A stretch of DNA of 64,000 bases from Geodermatophilus sp. DSM 45219 (GCF_900104025.1 NZ_FNIQ01000002.1:682001-746000), one strand, 5' to 3'. Positions 28,064 to 40,028 are shown, counted from the stretch's first letter. A program made the numbers and translations. Notes: a model not told the origin generated them from the sequence alone.

Positions 28064-29665
28064 CTACGCCAGCTCGACCAGGTCGGCGAGGTCCTCGCTC
28101 CAGGCGTCCTCGGTGCCGTCGGGCAGCAGGATGACCTTGTCCGGGTCCAGCGCCCGCACCGCGCCCTCGTCGTGGGTGACCAGCACGATGGCGCCGGCGT
28201 AGGTGCGCAGCGCCTCCAGCACCTGCTCGCGGCTGGCCGGGTCGAGGTTGTTGGTCGGCTCGTCGAGCAGCAGCACGTTGGCCCCGGAGACGACCAGCGT
28301 GGCCATCGCCAGCCGGGTCTTCTCGCCGCCGGAGAGCGTGCCCGCCCGCTGGTCGACCGTCTCGCCGGAGAACAGGAAGGCGCCGAGGATCCGCCGCAGC
28401 TCGGTGTCGGTGCTCTGCGGGGCCGCCGACCGCATGACCTCCAGCAGCGAGCGGTCCAGGTCGAGGGTCTCGTGCTCCTGCGCGTAGTAGCCGATCCGCA
28501 GCCCGTGCCCGGCCTTCACCTCGCCGGTGTCGGGGACCTCGGTGCCGGCCAGCATGCGCAGCAGCGTCGTCTTCCCCGCCCCGTTGAGCCCGAGGACGAC
28601 GACCCGTGTGCCCCGGTCGACGGCGAGGTCGACGTCGGTGAACACCTCGAGCGAGCCGTAGCTCTTGGACAGTCCCTCCGCGGTGAGCGGCGTCTTCCCG
28701 CAGGCGGCAGGGGTCGGGAAGCGCAGCTTGGCCACCCGGTCCTGCTGCCGGACGTCCTCCAGGCCGGCCGCGAGCCGCTCGACCCGCTTGTCCATGCTCT
28801 TGGCCGCGCGCGCCTTGGTCGCCTTGGCCCGCATCTTGTCCGCCTGCGAGGTGAGGGCGTCGATCCTGCGCTCGGTGTTGGCCCGCTCCTGCTTGCGGCG
28901 GCGCTCGTCGGTCTCCCGCTGCGCGAGGTAGGGCTTCCAGCCGAGGTTGTAGACGTCGACGGCCGCCCGGTTGGCGTCGAGGTGCCAGACCTTGTTGACG
29001 ACGGCGTCGAGCAGCTCGACGTCGTGGCTGATGACGATGAGCCCGCCCTTGTGCGCGGACAGGAAGCCCTTGAGCCAGCTGATCGAGTCGGCGTCCAGGT
29101 GGTTGGTCGGCTCGTCGAGCAGCAGCGTCTCGGCGTCGGAGAACAGGATGCGGGCGAGCTCGACGCGGCGCCGCTGGCCACCGGAGAGGGTGCGCAGCGG
29201 CTGCGCCAGCACCCGGTCGGGCAGCCCGAGGGCGGTGCAGATCCGCGCGGCCTCGCTCTCCGCGGCGTACCCGCCGAGGGCGGCGAACTGGTCCTCGAGC
29301 CGGCCGTAGCGGCGCACCGCCCGGTCGCGCTCGACGTCGTCGGCCGGCTCGGCCATCGCGACCTGCGCCTTGGTCATCTGCGCGCGGAGGACGTCGAGGC
29401 CGCGGCCGGACAGCACGCGGTCGCTGGCCGTGATGTCCAGATCACCGCTGCGCGGGTCCTGCGGCAGGTAGCCGATCTCGCCGGTCACCTCGACCTTGCC
29501 CGTGTGCGGCAGCCGCTCACCGGCCAGCGTGGTCAGCGTGGTGGTCTTGCCGGCGCCGTTGCGGCCGACGAGGCCGATGCGGTCGCCGGGCTGCACGCGG
29601 AGGGTCGCATCGCTGATGAGGACGCGAGCCCCGGCGCGCAGCTCGAGGCCGGTCGTCGTGATCAC
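28064..29665 (-). CDS. ABC-F family ATPase
   Basis: A 533-residue soluble protein with two ABC ATPase domains and no membrane segments. Domain 1 has GLVGRNGAGKTTTLTTLAG, LSGGQRRRVELARILF and LLLDEPTNHLD. Domain 2 has VLGLNGAGKTTLLRMLAG, LSGGEKTRLAMATLVV and LLLDEPTNNLD. The linker at about 235-310 is charged and helical (ERRRKQERANTERRIDALTS). These are translation factors that act at the ribosomal E site; some confer resistance to ribosome-targeting antibiotics. The M. tuberculosis counterpart by position is Rv1473. The GTG at 29665 gives the family's usual ITTTGLELRAGARVL opening, although the ribosome site is weak. Confidence 0.92.
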   Translation of the reverse strand: MITTTGLELRAGARVLISDATLRVQPGDRIGLVGRNGAGKTTTLTTLAGERLPHTGKVEVTGEIGYLPQDPRSGDLDITASDRVLSGRGLDVLRAQMTKAQVAMAEPADDVERDRAVRRYGRLEDQFAALGGYAAESEAARICTALGLPDRVLAQPLRTLSGGQRRRVELARILFSDAETLLLDEPTNHLDADSISWLKGFLSAHKGGLIVISHDVELLDAVVNKVWHLDANRAAVDVYNLGWKPYLAQRETDERRRKQERANTERRIDALTSQADKMRAKATKARAAKSMDKRVERLAAGLEDVRQQDRVAKLRFPTPAACGKTPLTAEGLSKSYGSLEVFTDVDLAVDRGTRVVVLGLNGAGKTTLLRMLAGTEVPDTGEVKAGHGLRIGYYAQEHETLDLDRSLLEVMRSAAPQSTDTELRRILGAFLFSGETVDQRAGTLSGGEKTRLAMATLVVSGANVLLLDEPTNNLDPASREQVLEALRTYAGAIVLVTHDEGAVRALDPDKVILLPDGTEDAWSEDLADLVELA

Positions 29666-29792
29666 CGAGCCCAGGATAGGCGCTCGGACGGGCTCCTCCG
29701 ACCGCGTTGCAGGTGATGTGGGTGGCAGACCGTCGTCCACAGACGGGCGAACCGTCTCCCACGCAGGTCCGCGACGGGCCACGATCTCGGCC

Positions 29793-31922
29793 ATGACCTC
29801 GACGTCCGGTCCGCCCTGGAGCCCGCCGTGCCCCGTGTGCGGCCTGCCGAGCGCCGGGCCGGGGCCTGCGCCGTGCCCGTCCTGCGGGCTGCCGGCCGTC
29901 GGTGAGGCGGCCCGCGTCGTCGCGCGCATCGGCGCCACCATCGACGAGCTCACCCGGGACCGCGACCGGCTGCTGGCCACGCTGAGGACGACGGTCCCGC
30001 CGTCACCGGCGGCCGCGGCCGCGCCACCGCGCCCCGCCGCCGCTCCCCCGGTCTCAACCGTGGCACCCCCGCCACCGCTGTCCCCTGCGTCGCGACTCTC
30101 GATCGACGAGCGCTACCCGGTGCCCCCACCGCCGCGCCGGGTGAGCCCGCAGCAGGTGCTCCTCGCCCTCGGCGCGCTGCTGGTGGTGGCCGCGGGCATC
30201 GCCTTCGTCGCGGTCGCCTGGACCCGCCTCGGCCTGGTCTTCCAGTCCGCCGTCATGGCCACCGTGACCACCACCGCGTGCGCGGTGTCGGCGTGGACGG
30301 CGCGGCGCGGGCTGCGGGCCACCGAGGAGGCGCTGGCCGCCGCCGGGGCCGCACTGCTCGCCGTCGACCTCGGCGCGGCCCACGCGCTGGGCCTGTGGGG
30401 GCTCGACGGCGTCCCGGGTCGGCTGTGGACGGCGGGCTCCTGCGGTGTCGTGACGGCCGTCGCCCTCGGCCTCGGTCGGCTGACCCGCAGCACCGTCACC
30501 TGGCCGCTGGTGGCGCTGCTGGCCATCCAGCCCGTCCCGCTGCTGCTCCTGCCGCCCGAGGTCGCCGCGGGCGCCGCCGGGGTCGCCGCCGTACTGGGCA
30601 CCGCGCTGCTCGACGTCGTGGTGCTGCTGCGCCTGCGCCCGGTGCTCGTCCCGGTCGCGCGGGCCCTGGCCGGGCTGTGGGCGGCCGCGGGGGCACTGGG
30701 CGGCGTGCTGGTCGCCTGGGTCGGAACGGCGGTCGACGCCTGGACCGTGACCGCTCTGCTCGCCGCCGCCGGTGCAGTCGGCTGGCTGCTCCGGCGCGAC
30801 CCGCGGCTGGCCCACCGGCTGCCTGCCGACGTGCCCCTCGCCGGCGCGGCCTCCGCGGTGACCGCCCTGGCGCTCACCGGAGCGCTCGCCCGCGCCGACC
30901 TCGCCGGATGGGTCGCCACGGCCGGGCTGGGCCTGGCCTTGGTGACCGCCGCGGTCCTCGTCGCGCCCCGGCGGACGGCGCTGGCCGCGCTGCTCCCGGC
31001 CGGCGGGGTGCTCGCTGCGGGCGGCAGCGGGCTGCTCGGGGTCGACGGCCGCCTCGGCATCCTCGCCCTGGTGGTCCTCGCGGGCACCGTGCCCGCCGCG
31101 CTGGCCGCCGTCCGGCTGCCCGCGCTCCGGGCGAGGGCCGTCGTGGTGGTCCTGCTGTGCCCGGTCGGCGCGGCGCTGCTCGCCCTCGACGACGGGTGGC
31201 TCGGCACCGCCGTCGCCGGGCTGCTCATCGTGCTGGTCGCAGCTGCCGGCTTCGCCCTGGCCGCCGCACGGGCCGGCACTCCCGAGGAGGCGACGGCGGC
31301 CGGCACGGCTGCACTGGCCGCGTTGCTGGCTGCCGGATCGACGGCGGAGACCGGCGCCTGGGGACAGGTCGCCGTCCAGTTGGCGATCGCGGGGGCGGCG
31401 GGCGGTGCGTACGCGCTGGTCGTGCACCGTCGTGACGTCGCGGTGCTGGCTGTCGCCGACCTGGTGGTCGCGAGCTGGGTGGCCGCCGGTGGTGCGCAGG
31501 TCCAGACGCCGGAGGTCTACACGCTGCCCGCGGCGGCCGGCCTGCTGCTCCTCGCCCTGCCGCGGCTGCGGTCCGGTCAGCGGTCGTGGGCGGCGGAGGG
31601 CGCGGCGGTGGCCACCGCGCTGGTCCCCTCGGCGCTGGTGGTCGTCGCCGAGCCGTCGGCGCTGCGCCTGGTCCTGGTCGTCGTGGCCGCCGGGGCACTG
31701 ACCGTCGCCGGCACGCTGACCCACCGGCAGGCGCCGTTCGTGGTGGGCGCCGCCTCGCTGGCGTTCGTGGTGCTGGGGCGGCTGACGCCCTACGCCCCGC
31801 TGGTGCCGCGCTGGCTGACCCTGGCGGTCGTCGGCCTGCTGCTCCTCGCCCTGGGCGCGACCTACGAGCGCCGGCGGCAGCAGACCCGCGAGGCGGTGGC
31901 CTGGGTGGCGCAGATGCGCTGA
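29793..31922 (+). CDS. large polytopic membrane protein with N-terminal zinc ribbon
   Basis: A 709-residue protein. Residues 10-32 hold two Cys pairs (PCPVCGLPS and PCPSCGLPA) that look like a zinc ribbon. A short helix and a Pro/Ala-rich linker (TVPPSPAAAAAPPRPAAAPP) lead to about 20 hydrophobic helices from residue 115 to the end. The tail is short and basic (ERRRQQTREAVAWVAQMR). The architecture fits the SCO7322-like families of actinobacterial membrane proteins with no assigned function. The next gene is a shorter paralogue without the zinc ribbon; both share RATEEALAA-type motifs and the terminal AxMR. The first ATG at 29793 lacks a clear ribosome site. Confidence 0.8.
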   Translation: MTSTSGPPWSPPCPVCGLPSAGPGPAPCPSCGLPAVGEAARVVARIGATIDELTRDRDRLLATLRTTVPPSPAAAAAPPRPAAAPPVSTVAPPPPLSPASRLSIDERYPVPPPPRRVSPQQVLLALGALLVVAAGIAFVAVAWTRLGLVFQSAVMATVTTTACAVSAWTARRGLRATEEALAAAGAALLAVDLGAAHALGLWGLDGVPGRLWTAGSCGVVTAVALGLGRLTRSTVTWPLVALLAIQPVPLLLLPPEVAAGAAGVAAVLGTALLDVVVLLRLRPVLVPVARALAGLWAAAGALGGVLVAWVGTAVDAWTVTALLAAAGAVGWLLRRDPRLAHRLPADVPLAGAASAVTALALTGALARADLAGWVATAGLGLALVTAAVLVAPRRTALAALLPAGGVLAAGGSGLLGVDGRLGILALVVLAGTVPAALAAVRLPALRARAVVVVLLCPVGAALLALDDGWLGTAVAGLLIVLVAAAGFALAAARAGTPEEATAAGTAALAALLAAGSTAETGAWGQVAVQLAIAGAAGGAYALVVHRRDVAVLAVADLVVASWVAAGGAQVQTPEVYTLPAAAGLLLLALPRLRSGQRSWAAEGAAVATALVPSALVVVAEPSALRLVLVVVAAGALTVAGTLTHRQAPFVVGAASLAFVVLGRLTPYAPLVPRWLTLAVVGLLLLALGATYERRRQQTREAVAWVAQMR

Positions 31923-31997
31923 GCCCCGCGGGGCGCAGCCCGGGGCGGCCCGCCCTACCGTGGACCGGTCGCACGGATGCAGGAGGGGGACCGTGGG

Positions 31998-33788
31998 ATG
32001 ACCGACGCTCCGGCCCCGTCGCTGGACCGCGCGCGCCCGCCGCTGCTGCTGCTGGTCGTCGGCGCGGTGCTGGTGGTCAGTGCCGGCGGGACCGCCGCCG
32101 CGGTCTACGGCGGCGGGTCGGCCCGGGTGCTGCTGCTGGTGCTGGCCGCCGCGGCCGCCGGCGCCTCGGCCTGGGGCTCGCACGCCCGGCTGCGGGCGAC
32201 CGAGGAGACGCTCGCCGCCGCCGCAGTCGCGCTGGCGGTGCTCGGCACCGACGTCGGTGGCTCCCTGCTCCGCGGCCCCGTCGTCCCCCCGCTGGTGCTC
32301 GGCGTGGTGTTCCTCGCCCTGCGGTGGCTGCTGCCGCGCCCCGCGACCTGGCCGCTGGCCGCGTGGCTGGTCCTGCAGCTGGCCGCCGTGCGCGCCCTGG
32401 ACGGCGCCGACTCCGGCCTGGCCCGCACCGTCTGGCTGCTGACCGCGGCGCTGACCGGCCTCGGGGTCGCGGTGGCCGCCCGGCGGCTCGTCGCCCGGGT
32501 CGCCCTGGGAACCACCGCGCCGTGGTGGGTCGCCGGCGTGGTCGGCGCCGTGGGGACGGCGTGGACCGACGGCGCCTCCGCCCGCTGGACCTCGGCCGCG
32601 CTCACGGTCGCCGTGGCGCTCGCGCTCGTCGTCGCCCGGCTGGCCCGCGCGCTGGAGCCGCTGCTCGGGCCGCCGCGGACCGTCCCGGTGCTGGCCGGCT
32701 CCGTCTCGGGGGCCGCGCTCGGCGGTGCCCTGGGCGCGCCCGGGCCGGCCGCGGTGCTGCTCGCCGGGTACACCGGGGTGCTGCTGGCCGCGGTCGCCGC
32801 GGCCCTGCTGACCGGCTGGGTGCGGGGGTTGTTCCTACCCCTGGCACTCGCGGCGGGCGGGACGATGGTCGTGCTCAGCGTGGGCCAGCTGGTCGCCGGG
32901 TCCCGGTGGGTGGAGCTGGTGCTCCTGCTGGTGCTCACCGCGCTGCCGTGCGTGCTCGTGGCGGCGCTGCGGCGCGACGACCGTCCCGTGGCCGCCCCCG
33001 CGGCGGTCGGCTGCCTGGCCGCGGCCGCCGTGGTGGCGACGGCGAGCGGCCTGGTGGGGGCCGGTGTCGCGGCGGTCCTCCTCGGCGTGCTCTACGCCGT
33101 GTCCCTGGGTGCGGGTCTGGTGCTCGACCGCGACACGCGGCGGGCCACCGTGGTCACCGGGGCGGTGTGCGCGGTCCTGGCGGCGGTGCTGCTCGTGGCC
33201 GCCGGGGACCGGAGCGCGCTGGCGGTCCAGCTGGCCGCGCAGGGGCTGCTGACCTGCGCCTGGGGCTGGCACGTGTGGCGCAGCCGGGACCCGGACGGCG
33301 GGCCGGAGGGCTCACCCGCGTGGCGGGCCGGTGCCGCGCAGCTCGTGCTGGCCGCGTGGACCACGTCGGCGCTGGCGGGCGCCTCCGTCGTGGAGGCCTG
33401 GTCCCTGCCGGCGGCGCTGGGGTTGCTGCTGGCCGCGGGCCCGCGGCTGGTCGACGGCCCGTCGTGGCCGGCGTGGGGGCCGGGGCTGGTGGTCGCGGCG
33501 GTCCCGTCGGTGGTGTGGGCCGTCGTCGCACCGGGGAGCACGCGACCGGTGCTGGTGCTGCTCGTGGCCGCCGCGGTGATGGGCGCGGCGGCGTGGCGGG
33601 CGGTCCGCGCACCACTGGTCGTCGCCACGTGGACGGCGATCGCGCTGGCGCTGGGGCTGGCCGTGGTCGAGCTGCCGCTGCCGGTCGCCGGCGCACTCGT
33701 CGTCGGGGTGGTGCTGCTCGCGGTCGGCGCCCGCAAGGAGCGGTACCCCGTGGCCGGCTTCGGCGCCCGCCTGGCGGAGATGCGCTGA
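31998..33788 (+). CDS. large polytopic membrane protein, paralogue of the preceding gene
   Basis: A 596-residue protein made almost entirely of hydrophobic helices (about 18-20), rich in Ala, Leu and Val. It shares with the upstream protein HARLRATEETLAAAAVALAV after the second TM, alternating VLLLVxA helices, and a basic end RKERYPVAGFGARLAEMR. It lacks the Cys-rich N-terminus. The ATG at 31998 has AGGAGGGGG upstream. It is 75 bases from its paralogue and probably co-transcribed; the two may form a heteromeric complex (inference). The function is unknown. Confidence 0.8.
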   Translation: MTDAPAPSLDRARPPLLLLVVGAVLVVSAGGTAAAVYGGGSARVLLLVLAAAAAGASAWGSHARLRATEETLAAAAVALAVLGTDVGGSLLRGPVVPPLVLGVVFLALRWLLPRPATWPLAAWLVLQLAAVRALDGADSGLARTVWLLTAALTGLGVAVAARRLVARVALGTTAPWWVAGVVGAVGTAWTDGASARWTSAALTVAVALALVVARLARALEPLLGPPRTVPVLAGSVSGAALGGALGAPGPAAVLLAGYTGVLLAAVAAALLTGWVRGLFLPLALAAGGTMVVLSVGQLVAGSRWVELVLLLVLTALPCVLVAALRRDDRPVAAPAAVGCLAAAAVVATASGLVGAGVAAVLLGVLYAVSLGAGLVLDRDTRRATVVTGAVCAVLAAVLLVAAGDRSALAVQLAAQGLLTCAWGWHVWRSRDPDGGPEGSPAWRAGAAQLVLAAWTTSALAGASVVEAWSLPAALGLLLAAGPRLVDGPSWPAWGPGLVVAAVPSVVWAVVAPGSTRPVLVLLVAAAVMGAAAWRAVRAPLVVATWTAIALALGLAVVELPLPVAGALVVGVVLLAVGARKERYPVAGFGARLAEMR

Positions 33789-33806
33789 CGGGGTCCCCGA
33801 AGACGA

Positions 33807-33860
33807 TCATGGCGCCGTGACCACTCCACCCGGTCGGATGGAGTGGTCACGGCGCCATGA
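33807..33860. terminator. perfect 22-bp hairpin between convergent genes
   Basis: Arms 33807-33828 and 33839-33860 are perfectly complementary with a 10-nt loop. It lies between the membrane protein gene and sufT, which converge, so a bidirectional terminator is likely. It has the same form as the hairpin at 19076-19135 (long perfect arms, 10-nt loop) but a different sequence. Confidence 0.85.
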
Positions 33861-33876
33861 CCGCGCGGAGTCGGGG

Positions 33877-34281
33877 TTACACGCGGAAGCCGAGGGCGCG
33901 CAGCTGCTCGCGGCCGTCGTCGGTGATCTTGTCCGGGCCCCACGGCGGCATCCACACCCAGTTGATCCTGATGTCGTCCACCAGGCCGGGGCCGGGGCCG
34001 CCGGTGAGGGCCTGGCGGGCCTGGTCCTCGATGACGTCGGTCAGCGGGCAGGCCGCCGAGGTCAGCGTCATGTCGATGACCGCGACCTGGTTGGCGTCGT
34101 CGCTGTCCACGACGTCGATGCCGTAGACCAGACCGAGGTCGACGACGTTGACCCCCAGCTCGGGGTCCACGACGTCGCGCATGGCCTCCTCGACGTCCTC
34201 GAGCAGCGCCGACTTGTAGGCCGGCAGGTCGCCCGCGGCCCCGTCGGTCGCGGGGGTGGCGTTCTCCGTGGTCTCGCTCAT
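33877..34281 (-). CDS. sufT: SufT, metal-sulfur cluster assembly factor (DUF59)
   Basis: A 134-residue MIP18/DUF59-family protein. The core motif is MRDVVDPELGVNVVDLGLVYGI at about 35-56, and the conserved Cys lies in TSAACPLTDVIEDQ. The C-terminal end has VWMPPWGPDKITDDGREQL. SufT helps mature Fe-S proteins and is the last gene of the actinobacterial suf operon. The first 25 residues are low-complexity. Its ATG overlaps the sufU stop (ATGA). Confidence 0.93.
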   Translation of the reverse strand: MSETTENATPATDGAAGDLPAYKSALLEDVEEAMRDVVDPELGVNVVDLGLVYGIDVVDSDDANQVAVIDMTLTSAACPLTDVIEDQARQALTGGPGPGLVDDIRINWVWMPPWGPDKITDDGREQLRALGFRV

Positions 34282-34756
34282 GCCTGCTGTCCTCCAGCCG
34301 GGGTCGTGGACGTGGCCGACAGCGCGCGGGCGGACGCGTCCTTGAGGGCCATCCAGCTCATCAGCGCGCACTTGATCCGCGCCGGGTACTTGGACACGCC
34401 GGCGAACGCGACGGCGTCCTCCAGCTCGTCCTCGAGCTTCTCGGCGACCGACGCGTCGCCCTTGCTCTGCATCAGGGTCATGAAGTGCTCGCCGGTCGCC
34501 AGCGCCTCGTCCACGGGCTTGCCGATGACCAGCTCGTACATCGCGGAGACCGACGCCTGGCTGATCGAGCAGCCCATCCCCTCGTAGGAGACGTCGGCGA
34601 GGGTGTCGCCGTCCAGGTGGACCCGCAGGGTCACCTCGTCGCCGCACGTCGGGTTGACGTGGTGCACCTCGGCCTCGAACGGCTCGCGCAGCCCGCGGCC
34701 GTGCGGGTTGCGGTAGTGGTCCAGGATGATCTCCTGGTACATCGACTGCAGCTGCA

Positions 34757-34757
<1 letters not shown>
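34278..34757 (-). CDS. sufU: SufU, zinc-dependent sulfurtransferase
   Basis: A 159-residue SufU/IscU-fold protein. The three active-site/zinc Cys are in NPTCGDEV, EGMGCSISQASVSAM and RIKCALMSWMAL. The insert between the second and third (VIGKPVDEALATGEHFMTLM) distinguishes SufU from IscU. In Gram-positive SUF systems SufU accepts persulfide sulfur from SufS. The C-terminus has an extra 20 residues (SARALSATSTTPAGGQQA) beyond the usual fold. It overlaps sufS and sufT at its ends. Confidence 0.95.
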
Positions 34758-36882
<2,125 letters not shown>

Positions 36883-36897
36883 TTCTCTTCTCGCTCC

Positions 36898-37263
36898 TCA
36901 GTTGCCGGCCGCGCGGGGCAGGACGTCGTCGGACAGGGCGCTTGCCTCCGTGTCGACGAGCACGTCCTCCCCCTCCACGCGGACCGGGTAGACGTCGACC
37001 GGCTCGGTGGCCGGCAGGTTGGTGGGCTCGCCGGTGCGCAGGTCGAAGCACGACCCGTGCAGCCAGCACTCGATGGTGGGGGCCCCGTCGAACTCCTCGA
37101 CGTCGCCCTCGGACAGCGGCACCTCGGCGTGCGAGCACACGTCCTGGATCGCGTAGACGTCGTCCTCGTACCGGACGACGGCCACGTCGACGTCGGCCAG
37201 CTCGACCCGGAGGGCGCCGTTCTCCGGCACCTCCGAGAGCGCGCAGACCCGCTCGAAGGCCAT
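36898..37263 (-). CDS. Rieske-type ferredoxin in the suf operon
   Basis: A 121-residue Rieske [2Fe-2S] protein. The cluster ligands are Cys/His in DVCSHAEVPLSEGD and Cys/His in IECWLHGSCFDLRTG, the spacing of dioxygenase-type Rieske ferredoxins. It starts 3 bases before the sufD stop region and 15 bases upstream of sufC, so it is inside the operon. Many actinobacterial suf operons carry such a gene between sufD and sufC. It probably delivers electrons during cluster assembly or is a SUF client; neither is proven. Confidence 0.92.
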   Translation of the reverse strand: MAFERVCALSEVPENGALRVELADVDVAVVRYEDDVYAIQDVCSHAEVPLSEGDVEEFDGAPTIECWLHGSCFDLRTGEPTNLPATEPVDVYPVRVEGEDVLVDTEASALSDDVLPRAAGN

Positions 37264-37266
37264 GGG

Positions 37267-38586
37267 TCAGGCCACCTCGACCGGCTGCTCGTCCAGGCCG
37301 GGCAGCGCACCGAGACGGGTCTCGATGGTGCCCATCAGCCGGTCCTGGAGCGCGTCGATCCCGATCCGCTGGACGACGTCGGCGAAGAAACCGCGGACGA
37401 CCAGGCGGCGTGCGGTCTCGGCGTCGATGCCCCGCGAGCAGAGGTAGAACAGCTGCTCGTCGTCGAAGCGGCCGGTGGCGCTCGCGTGGCCGGCACCGAC
37501 GATCTCGCCGGTCTCGATCTCCAGGTTCGGCACCGAGTCGGCGCGGGCGCCGTCGGTGAGCACCAGGTTGCGGTTGAGCTCGTAGGTGTCGGTGCCGGTG
37601 GCGTCGGGGCGGATGCGGACGTCGCCGATCCAGACCGTGCGGGCGCCCTCGCCCTGCAGCGCGCCCTTGTAGAGCACGTTGCTGGTGCAGTTGGGCACCG
37701 CGTGGTCCACCCAGAGCCGGTGCTCCTGGTGCTGGGTCTCGTCGGAGAAGTAGACGCCGAAGAGCTCCGCCCTCCCGCCGGGACCGGCGTACTGCACGTT
37801 GCTGACCAGGCGGACCAGGTCGCCGCCGAGGGTGACCACGACCTGCGTGAAGGTCGCGTCCCGGCCGACGACGGCGTCGAACTGCCCACCGTGGACGGCA
37901 CCGGGCGCCCAGTCCTGCACGGAGACGAGGGTGACCTGCGACCCGTCCCCAGCGAGGACGGCGACGCCCGCGGCGTACCGGGCCAGGCCCGCATGGTCGA
38001 GGACGACGGTCGCCTTCGCGAACGCGCCGACGTCGATGACGAGCTGGCACCAGACGACGTCCTCGGAGCCGGTGCCCGACAGCCGCAGCGTGACCGGACG
38101 GTCCAGCTGGGCCTCGGCCGGCACGCGGACGACGGCCGCGCCGCCGCTGCGCTGCCGGGCGAGGGCAGCCAGCCGGTCGACCGGCTCGGGCAGGCCCTTC
38201 AGCAGCGGGTCGTCGGCCTCGACGCTGGTCAGCTCGACGCCCTCGGGCAGGTCGGTGTCCCACTGCAGGTGGGCATCGGACGGGGCGCCGTCCAGCAGCG
38301 GGCGGATGCGCTTCATGGGGGTGAAGCGCCAGGTCTCCTCGCGGCCGGTGGGCACGCCGAAGGCGTCCGGGTCGGTCGAGGTGAGGCGCTCGGCCGGCGA
38401 GCCGGTGGGGGCCGGTCCGCCGTGCGAGTGCGCACCCGGCGCGGCCTGCCCGGCGCTGCCGGTGCCGGCGGCCGGGGTGGTGGGCGGGCCGGCCTGGGCG
38501 CCGACCCCCTCGCCGAACAGCTCGCCGGCGAGGGTGGCCGACTCCGTGGTCAGGCCCGTGGTGTTCGCGTCGTCGTTGGCCGACAT
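37267..38586 (-). CDS. sufD: SufD, scaffold subunit
   Basis: A 439-residue SufB/SufD-family protein with the right-handed beta-helix core. The N-terminal 60 residues are a Gly/Ala/Pro-rich extension (PPTTPAAGTGSAGQAAPGA). The family region begins at REETWRFTPMKRI, and the conserved C-terminal part includes GEIVGAGHASATGRFDDEQL and FYLCSRGIDAETARRLVVRG. The core YELNRNLVLTDGARADSVP region matches SufD. SufD pairs with SufB on SufC dimers. The ATG overlaps the sufB stop by one base (TGATG). Confidence 0.95.
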   Translation of the reverse strand: MSANDDANTTGLTTESATLAGELFGEGVGAQAGPPTTPAAGTGSAGQAAPGAHSHGGPAPTGSPAERLTSTDPDAFGVPTGREETWRFTPMKRIRPLLDGAPSDAHLQWDTDLPEGVELTSVEADDPLLKGLPEPVDRLAALARQRSGGAAVVRVPAEAQLDRPVTLRLSGTGSEDVVWCQLVIDVGAFAKATVVLDHAGLARYAAGVAVLAGDGSQVTLVSVQDWAPGAVHGGQFDAVVGRDATFTQVVVTLGGDLVRLVSNVQYAGPGGRAELFGVYFSDETQHQEHRLWVDHAVPNCTSNVLYKGALQGEGARTVWIGDVRIRPDATGTDTYELNRNLVLTDGARADSVPNLEIETGEIVGAGHASATGRFDDEQLFYLCSRGIDAETARRLVVRGFFADVVQRIGIDALQDRLMGTIETRLGALPGLDEQPVEVA

Positions 38587-40028
38587 CAGCCGACGGCACC
38601 TTCCATCTGCAGCTCGATCAGGCGGTTCAGCTCGAGGGCGTACTCCATCGGGAGCTCGCGGGCGATGGGCTCCACGAAGCCGCGGACCACCATCGCCATC
38701 GCCTCGTCCTCGGACAGACCGCGGCTCATCAGGTAGAAGAGCTGGTCGTCGCTCACCCGGGAGACGGTCGCCTCGTGGCCCATCGCGACGTCGTCCTCGC
38801 GCACGTCGACGTAGGGGTAGGTGTCCGACCGGCTGATCGTGTCGACCAGCAGCGCGTCGCACTTCACCGTCGACTTCGAGCCGTGCGCGCCCTCGTCGAC
38901 CTGGACCAGGCCGCGGTAGGAGGTCCGGCCGCCGCCGCGGGCGACGGACTTCGACACGATGGTCGAGGAGGTGTTCGGCGCCGCGTGCACCATCTTGGCG
39001 CCGGCGTCCTGGTGCTGGCCCTCGCCGGCGAAGGCGATGGAGAGCACCTCGCCCTTGGCGTGCTCGCCGGTCATCCAGACCGCCGGGTACTTCATCGTCA
39101 CCTTGGAGCCGAGGTTGCCGTCGACCCACTCCATGGTCGCGCCCTCGTGGGCGATCGCCCGCTTGGTGACCAGGTTGTAGACGTTGTTCGACCAGTTCTG
39201 GATGGTCGTGTACCGGCAGCGCGCGTTCTTCTTGACGATGATCTCGACCACCGCGGAGTGCAGCGAGTCCGACTTGTAGATCGGCGCGGTGCAGCCCTCG
39301 ACGTAGTGCACGTAGGCGCCCTCGTCGACGATGATCAGCGTCCGCTCGAACTGGCCCATGTTCTCGGTGTTGATCCGGAAGTAGGCCTGCAGCGGGATGT
39401 CGACGTGCACGCCCTTCGGCACGTAGATGAACGAGCCACCCGACCAGACGGCGGTGTTCAGCGCGGCGAACTTGTTGTCGCCGGAGGGGATCACCGAGCC
39501 GAAGTACTCCTGGAAGATCTCCGGGTGCTCCTTCAGGGCCGAGTCGGTGTCCAGGAAGATCACGCCCTGGTCCTCCAGCTCCTTCTGGATCTGGTGGTAG
39601 ACGACCTCGGACTCGTACTGCGCCGCGACACCGGAGACCAGCCGCTGCTTCTCCGCCTCCGGGATGCCGAGCTTGTCGTAGGTGTTCTTGATGTCGTCGG
39701 GCAGGTCCTCCCACGAGGCCGCCTGGGCCTCGGTGGAGCGCACGAAGTACTTGATGTTCTGGAAGTCGATCCCCGACAGGTCCGAGCCCCAGTCCGGCAT
39801 GGGCTTCCGGCCGAACAGCTTCAGGGCCTTGAGCCGCCGCTCGAGCATCCACTCGGGCTCGTTCTTGCGCGCCGAGATGTCCCGGACGACGTCCTCGCTG
39901 AGCCCGCGCTTGGCGGCGGAACCGGCGACGTCGGCGTCCGCCCAGCCGTACTGGTACCGGCCGAGCTGCTCGATCTGCTCGTCCTGGGTCAGCGGCGTGC
40001 CGGTCACCGGCTGCTGGGTGCTGGTCAT
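38586..40028 (-). CDS. sufB: SufB, scaffold subunit
   Basis: A 480-residue core component of the SufBC2D scaffold. Family features include [16 protein letters not shown] near the N-terminus, [57 protein letters not shown], and the C-terminal [20 protein letters not shown] with [10 protein letters not shown]. It has no intein, unlike the M. tuberculosis orthologue Rv1461. Its start overlaps the sufR stop (ATGA), so it is translated with the regulator. It accepts sulfur from SufS/SufU. Confidence 0.97.
   Translation of the reverse strand: MTSTQQPVTGTPLTQDEQIEQLGRYQYGWADADVAGSAAKRGLSEDVVRDISARKNEPEWMLERRLKALKLFGRKPMPDWGSDLSGIDFQNIKYFVRSTEAQAASWEDLPDDIKNTYDKLGIPEAEKQRLVSGVAAQYESEVVYHQIQKELEDQGVIFLDTDSALKEHPEIFQEYFGSVIPSGDNKFAALNTAVWSGGSFIYVPKGVHVDIPLQAYFRINTENMGQFERTLIIVDEGAYVHYVEGCTAPIYKSDSLHSAVVEIIVKKNARCRYTTIQNWSNNVYNLVTKRAIAHEGATMEWVDGNLGSKVTMKYPAVWMTGEHAKGEVLSIAFAGEGQHQDAGAKMVHAAPNTSSTIVSKSVARGGGRTSYRGLVQVDEGAHGSKSTVKCDALLVDTISRSDTYPYVDVREDDVAMGHEATVSRVSDDQLFYLMSRGLSEDEAMAMVVRGFVEPIARELPMEYALELNRLIELQMEGAVG

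Noticed and set aside
38586..40028. Intein in SufB, as in M. tuberculosis
   Set aside because: The protein is 480 residues and continuous through all family motifs; there is no splicing block.
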